From: a bacterium HR40
Lineage (GTDB): Bacteria; Pseudomonadota; Alphaproteobacteria; Geminicoccales; Geminicoccaceae
Length of the DNA: 64,000 bases
Direction: 5' to 3'
NCBI GenBank assembly: GCA_002898275.1
Contig: BEIQ01000001.1
Span: forward strand, 489,899-553,898
Positions 60,727-64,000 of this stretch are shown piece after piece. Numbering within the stretch: the first letter of the stretch is position 1; each line of letters opens with the position of its first letter. The notes beneath the pieces are model-generated. The model was given only the letters and a program-made list of their open reading frames with translations, did not search any database and was not told where the DNA came from. The position numbers and the translations under genes were made by a program.

Positions 60727-61816
60727 CGAGTTCCTCCACAGCAGCCTGCCCGACGATCCGGGAAGCCGAGGCCGCACGCAGGTGGATGGCGATCTGGCGG
60801 TCGAGCCAGCCGTCGTCGTCCCCGGCGAGAAGCGCCCGATAACCCTCGACGGTCCACGCCACCGCTCGGGCGAGCCCGAGCAGTGGCTGCCATCCGAGCT
60901 TCTCGCGCGCCTTGCGCGCGCACAGTCCCTGGACTGGGAGCTCCAAGCCGGGTCGAGGGGGAGCGGGTTGCCACCGGCCTCCGCCCCAGGCGGCAAGGAA
61001 ACGTTCCGCGAGTTCCGCCACGGTCCACCCGGCGTCATCGGGGCCGAAGTTCCATGCGCCCGAGAAGCCGTGCGGATCGCGCGCCGCCTCCTGGGCGAGC
61101 AGCAGATAGCCGTAGAGGGCATCGAGCACATGCTGCCAGGGTCGCCGATGCTGGGGGTTGCGCAGCTCCGGCGGTCTGCCGTCGAGCATCGCGCGCACCA
61201 GGTCGGGAACGATCCGATGGGCCGAGAAATCGCCGCTGCCGATGACATTGCCGGCACGGGCGGTGGCCACTCCCACCCCATCCTCGGGCTCGAGATGGCA
61301 GCGCCGATAGCTCTCTACCACGAGTTCAGCGGCGGCCTTGCTGGCACTGTAGGGATCGTGGCCACCGAGCGGGTCCTCCTCCGCGCAGGCGCGCGCGGGA
61401 TGGCGATAGACCTTGTCGCTGGTGACCACCACGATCGCCCGCAGATCGGGCGCCCGCCGCGCCGCCTCGAGCACGCGCACCGTTCCCACCACATTGACCT
61501 CGAAGGTGAGAGCCGGTTCCTTGAGCCCATCGAGAACGAGCGGACGGGCGGCGAGGTGGAAGACGATTTCTGGACGGAAGGATCGCACCGCAGTGTCGAG
61601 CAGGGCCGGATCGCGAATGTCGCCGAGCCACTCGGTGACCGACTCGGAAATCCGCGCATGTCGGTAGAACGGCGCGGAGGCCTCGGGGGGCAGCGCGACG
61701 CCCGCCACTTCCGCGCCGAGCGCTCGAAGGCAGCGGCACAGCCAGATGCCTTTGAAACCGCTGTGGCCGGTGACGAGCACGCGACGGTGGAGCCAGAAAG
61801 TGGGGTCGATCGCCAT
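60713..61816 (-). CDS. rfbG: CDP-glucose 4,6-dehydratase
   Basis: This 367-residue SDR has the Rossmann motif VLVTGHSGFKGIWLCRCLRALGAEVAGVAL (GHTGFKG variant typical of RfbG). VVTSDKVYRH and DPYSASKAAAELVVESY supply the catalytic Thr/Asp-Lys and YxxxK. RAGNVIGSGDFSAHRIVPD and QHRRPWQHVLDALYGYLLL complete the RfbG fingerprint. It makes CDP-4-keto-6-deoxyglucose. It heads the operon; the 200-base region upstream is AT-richer and probably holds the promoter, but I could not define one with confidence. Confidence 0.93.
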   Translation of the reverse strand: MAIDPTFWLHRRVLVTGHSGFKGIWLCRCLRALGAEVAGVALPPEASAPFYRHARISESVTEWLGDIRDPALLDTAVRSFRPEIVFHLAARPLVLDGLKEPALTFEVNVVGTVRVLEAARRAPDLRAIVVVTSDKVYRHPARACAEEDPLGGHDPYSASKAAAELVVESYRRCHLEPEDGVGVATARAGNVIGSGDFSAHRIVPDLVRAMLDGRPPELRNPQHRRPWQHVLDALYGYLLLAQEAARDPHGFSGAWNFGPDDAGWTVAELAERFLAAWGGGRWQPAPPRPGLELPVQGLCARKAREKLGWQPLLGLARAVAWTVEGYRALLAGDDDGWLDRQIAIHLRAASASRIVGQAAVEELDAVA

Positions 61817-62016
61817 GACGGTCCTACCTGTCGCTCCCGCCCGAATCTCTCTGGAGTTGCGTTAACCAATCCGTCATCAACTTACGCGCAATTCGCGGCG
61901 ACGGCAAGCCACAACGCTGCGCCCTCGCGCCGGGCCGGGAGGTCGCTCCGGGAGCGCCGAAGATCGAGCCGATTCGCCTGTGCCATGCCGCCTAGGGGCG
62001 GCGCTTTCCTCGTCCG
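61817..62016. other. Upstream region of the CDP-deoxysugar operon
   Basis: This segment separates rfbG from the histone-deacetylase-like pseudogene. It has an AT-richer stretch at about 61855-61900 with GTTAAC, a likely promoter zone for the nine-gene operon, but -35/-10 candidates are weak. No gene is seen. Confidence 0.4.
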
Positions 62017-62853
62017 CAGCGCTTTCCGCTCGCTCGGTCCATCGTCCGGTGAAAGCGGCTCGCGGGCGAAGGGTTGGCGAAGGCGGAGGCGATGGTGACA
62101 CCGCCACTCGTCACGGCCGCCGAGCTCGCCCGCGCGCACGAGGCGGCGTTCGTCGAGGCGGCGCTGGCCGGGCGAGTGACGCGGGAGCAGCTCCGCTAGC
62201 TGGGGCGAGCGTGGAGCGAGAGCCTCGTGGCCCGGGTGCGAGCCGCCGTGGGCGGCACCGTCTCGGCCGCCCGTTTGGTGCGCGAGCGGAAAGTCGTCGG
62301 CGATCTCGCAGGCAGCGGCCACCGTACCGGTCTCGAAGGGACGAGGGGGTGTCTCTTCGACGATCTGGCCGTCGCCATTCGGATATTGCGGACGGAAGGC
62401 ATGATCGGGACGGCGCTCGTGCTCCACCTCGACGTGTATCGGGGGCGATGGCACGGCGCGGATCTTCGCCGGCGATCCCGAGGTCCGGCCGGTATCGCTG
62501 CATCGCGCCGCCGATTGCCGCTTGCGCGGCGGCGCGAGGCGGATGGACGTCGATCTCGCGCCTCGCACCGACGATCGGAGCGACCTCGCGATCTTGGACC
62601 GCACCCTCGCCGAGGTGCTGCCGGCGGCACGCCCCGATCTCGTCCTCGACATCGCCGGGTCGGAACCCCGCCAGGACGACCACCTCGGGCGTCTCGCCCT
62701 AGCGATGCGGGGCTCTGTGCGCGCTCTCCGGGTGTTCGCTGCCCGGCGTCACAGCCGCTTGCCGGTCGTCCGCGTTGCCGGTGGCGGCTATGGCGGGATC
62801 GAAAAGGCGGCGGCCCGCCGCACGCCGCTCTTTCGTGCGCTCGCCGCCCCGGT
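62017..62853 (+). pseudogene. Decayed histone deacetylase/acetoin utilisation family pseudogene
   Basis: Reading one frame from 62017, family-like blocks appear: QRFPLARS, a TGA stop (62050), then EGLAKAEAMVTPPLVT, AAELARAHEAAFVEAALAG, a TAG stop (62197), LGRAWSESLVARVRAAVGG and FDDLAVAIRILRTEGMIGTA up to HLDVYRG. After the G run at 62441-62445 the reading continues in another frame with GDGTARIFAGDPEV, LAEVLPAARPDLVLDIAG, DHLGRLAL and VRVAGGGYGG. The His-His pair expected after LAGG is lost (LAGSGHRTGLE). Two stops, a frameshift and lost catalytic residues argue against a sequencing slip. It converges on the FAD oxidase gene. Confidence 0.72.
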
Positions 62854-62861
62854 GAACGTCG

Positions 62862-64000
62862 CTAGAGGTCGAAGATCTTGCCCGGGTTGAGGATACCTCG
62901 GGGGTCGAGGGCCTGCTTGATCGCCCGCATCACCCCGACCGCTTCGCCCATCTCCTGAAGCAAGCTGGCCTTCTTGCCGAGGCCGATGCCATGCTCGCCG
63001 GTGCAGGTGCCGCCCGCGGCGAGCGCTCGCTCCACCAAACGGCGGTTGAGCTCGCGGACGTCCCGCCACTCCTCCTCGCGCGCCGGGTCGACGAGAAAGA
63101 TGACGTGGAAATTGCCGTCTCCCACGTGGCCGACGATGGTGGCCGGCAGGCCGCTTTCTTCGATATCGAGTCGAGTATCGCGGATACAACGGGCGAGCGC
63201 CGAGACCGGGACGCAGACATCCGTCACCCAGGCCTCGGCACCGGGGCGCAAGGCCTTGGCCGCATAGTAGGCATCGTGGCGCGCTCGCCACAGGCGGCCG
63301 CGCTCCTCCGGCAAGTTCGACCAGCGGAAGGCACCGCCGCCGTGCCGGCAGGCGATGTCGCCGGCGGCAGCACTCTGCTCGGCGACCGCGGCCTGGCTGC
63401 CATGGAATTCGTAGAACAGGGTGGGGAGGGGATCGAAGCCCTCGAGCCGGGCAAAGGCGATGCAGGTCGCCATCTGCGCGGCATCGAGCAGCTCGATGCG
63501 GGCGACGGGAATGCCGCAACCGACGGTCTCGACCACTGCCGCCACCGCCGCCTCGACATCGGGAAAGGTGCACACCGCAGCGGCGATAGCTTCCGGCACC
63601 GGCCAAAGTCTCAGGGTGAGCTCCGTGATGATCCCGAGGGTCCCCTCCGAGCCGAGGAACAGACGCGTGAGGTCGTAGCCGGCGCTCGATTTGCGGGCCT
63701 GCCCCCCGGTGCGGATCACCCGGCCGTCGGCGAGGACCACGCTCAGCCCCAGCACGTTCTCGCGCATGCCGCCATAGCGCACCGTCGTGGTACCAGTGGC
63801 GCGCGTCGCTGCCATGCCGCCGAGGCTGGCATCTGCCCCGGGATCCACGGGGAAGAAAAGACCGGTGTCGCGCAGCTCGTGGGCGAGCTGGCGTCGGGTC
63901 ACGCCTGCCTCGACGACGACGTCCATGTCCTCGCGATGGAGCGCAAGCACGCGGTTCATGCGCGACAGATCGAGACAGACGCCACCCTGCACCGCCGCCA
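62862..64000 (-). CDS. FAD-linked oxidase, GlcD/D-lactate dehydrogenase type, truncated at window edge
   Basis: Read from the right edge, 379 residues remain of a VAO-family FAD enzyme; the N-terminus with the first FAD-binding strand is beyond the window. FFPVDPGADASLGGMAATRATG and RYGGMRENVLGLSVVLADGRVIRTGG form the FAD-binding domain, and RKSSAGYDLTRLFLGSEGTLGIIT is characteristic. The C-terminal substrate domain contains GHVGDGNFHV and TGEHGIGLGKK with the metal-binding His residues. It probably oxidises D-lactate or glycolate to the 2-keto acid with a cytochrome or quinone acceptor. Confidence 0.88.
   Translation of the reverse strand, partial: AAVQGGVCLDLSRMNRVLALHREDMDVVVEAGVTRRQLAHELRDTGLFFPVDPGADASLGGMAATRATGTTTVRYGGMRENVLGLSVVLADGRVIRTGGQARKSSAGYDLTRLFLGSEGTLGIITELTLRLWPVPEAIAAAVCTFPDVEAAVAAVVETVGCGIPVARIELLDAAQMATCIAFARLEGFDPLPTLFYEFHGSQAAVAEQSAAAGDIACRHGGGAFRWSNLPEERGRLWRARHDAYYAAKALRPGAEAWVTDVCVPVSALARCIRDTRLDIEESGLPATIVGHVGDGNFHVIFLVDPAREEEWRDVRELNRRLVERALAAGGTCTGEHGIGLGKKASLLQEMGEAVGVMRAIKQALDPRGILNPGKIFDL

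Noticed and set aside
62111-62683. 190-codon minus-strand frame in the right-hand gap
   Set aside because: The plus strand of the same segment carries ordered histone-deacetylase-like blocks, and the minus frame is Arg/Pro-rich shadow sequence.
1-64000. tRNA, rRNA, CRISPR arrays, insertion sequences, integrase or att sites
   Set aside because: No tRNA-like T-loop/anticodon patterns, repeat-spacer arrays, transposase motifs or terminal inverted repeats were seen by eye; a tRNA or IS search program would be decisive.

Overview
This is high-GC (roughly two-thirds G+C by eye) chromosomal DNA, almost fully coding, with many 4-base ATGA/GTGA gene overlaps and many GTG starts. The gene content points to an alphaproteobacterium: a GTTC-N7-GTTC SOS box in front of an imuA-imuB-dnaE2 cassette, the gltX-cysS-cimA order, a soxCD pair, and a corrinoid one-carbon cluster with DUF1638 and 'virulence factor' partners. 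The sequence alone does not fix the genus. No rRNA, tRNA, CRISPR array, insertion sequence or phage gene was seen.

Left part (1-18 kb). A truncated unknown gene and soxC-soxD diverge from a 420-base promoter region. They are followed by gcdH plus a nitronate monooxygenase-like gene, amn (AMP nucleosidase), and the gltX-cysS-cimA operon. A dppBCDF-type peptide/nickel ABC transporter without its binding protein runs into an enoyl-CoA hydratase, a CaiB-type CoA transferase and a secreted protein of unknown function.

Middle (18-39 kb). The SOS mutagenesis cassette imuA-imuB-dnaE2 is preceded by a clear promoter and LexA box. Next come a 49-residue membrane peptide, a large RTX calcium-binding protein, and a coupled kinase/enolase-paralogue pair divergent from a 2-hydroxyacid dehydrogenase that is followed by a P2-type cation ATPase. 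sodC (with a good terminator) and a DUF442 phosphatase-like gene come before a five-gene corrinoid methyl-transfer cluster: B12 protein, DUF1638, 'virulence factor', methyl-THF:corrinoid methyltransferase and ferredoxin-ASKHA activator. queF and an unknown small gene follow.

Right part (39-64 kb). copA-cueR has a recognisable CueR operator. It is followed by a secreted unknown protein, radC, sfsA, a CinA/MoaB-domain gene, a zincin, a VOC protein, an MTA/SAH nucleosidase, an aldo/keto reductase, a fluoroacetate-dehalogenase-like hydrolase and a UvrD-family helicase. A nine-gene minus-strand operon (61816 to 52089) encodes CDP-deoxyhexose synthesis (rfbG, rfbF, an RfbC-like epimerase, an SDR reductase), four glycosyltransferases, one of them fused to a thymidylate-kinase-like domain, and a flippase. 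The window ends with a decayed histone-deacetylase-family pseudogene and a truncated FAD-linked D-lactate/glycolate-type dehydrogenase.

The items most deserving follow-up are the glycosyltransferase-kinase fusion in the CDP-deoxysugar operon, the enolase paralogue lacking an active-site His next to a kinase and a 2-hydroxyacid dehydrogenase, the corrinoid cluster without a visible substrate methyltransferase, and the SOS box/promoter pair.
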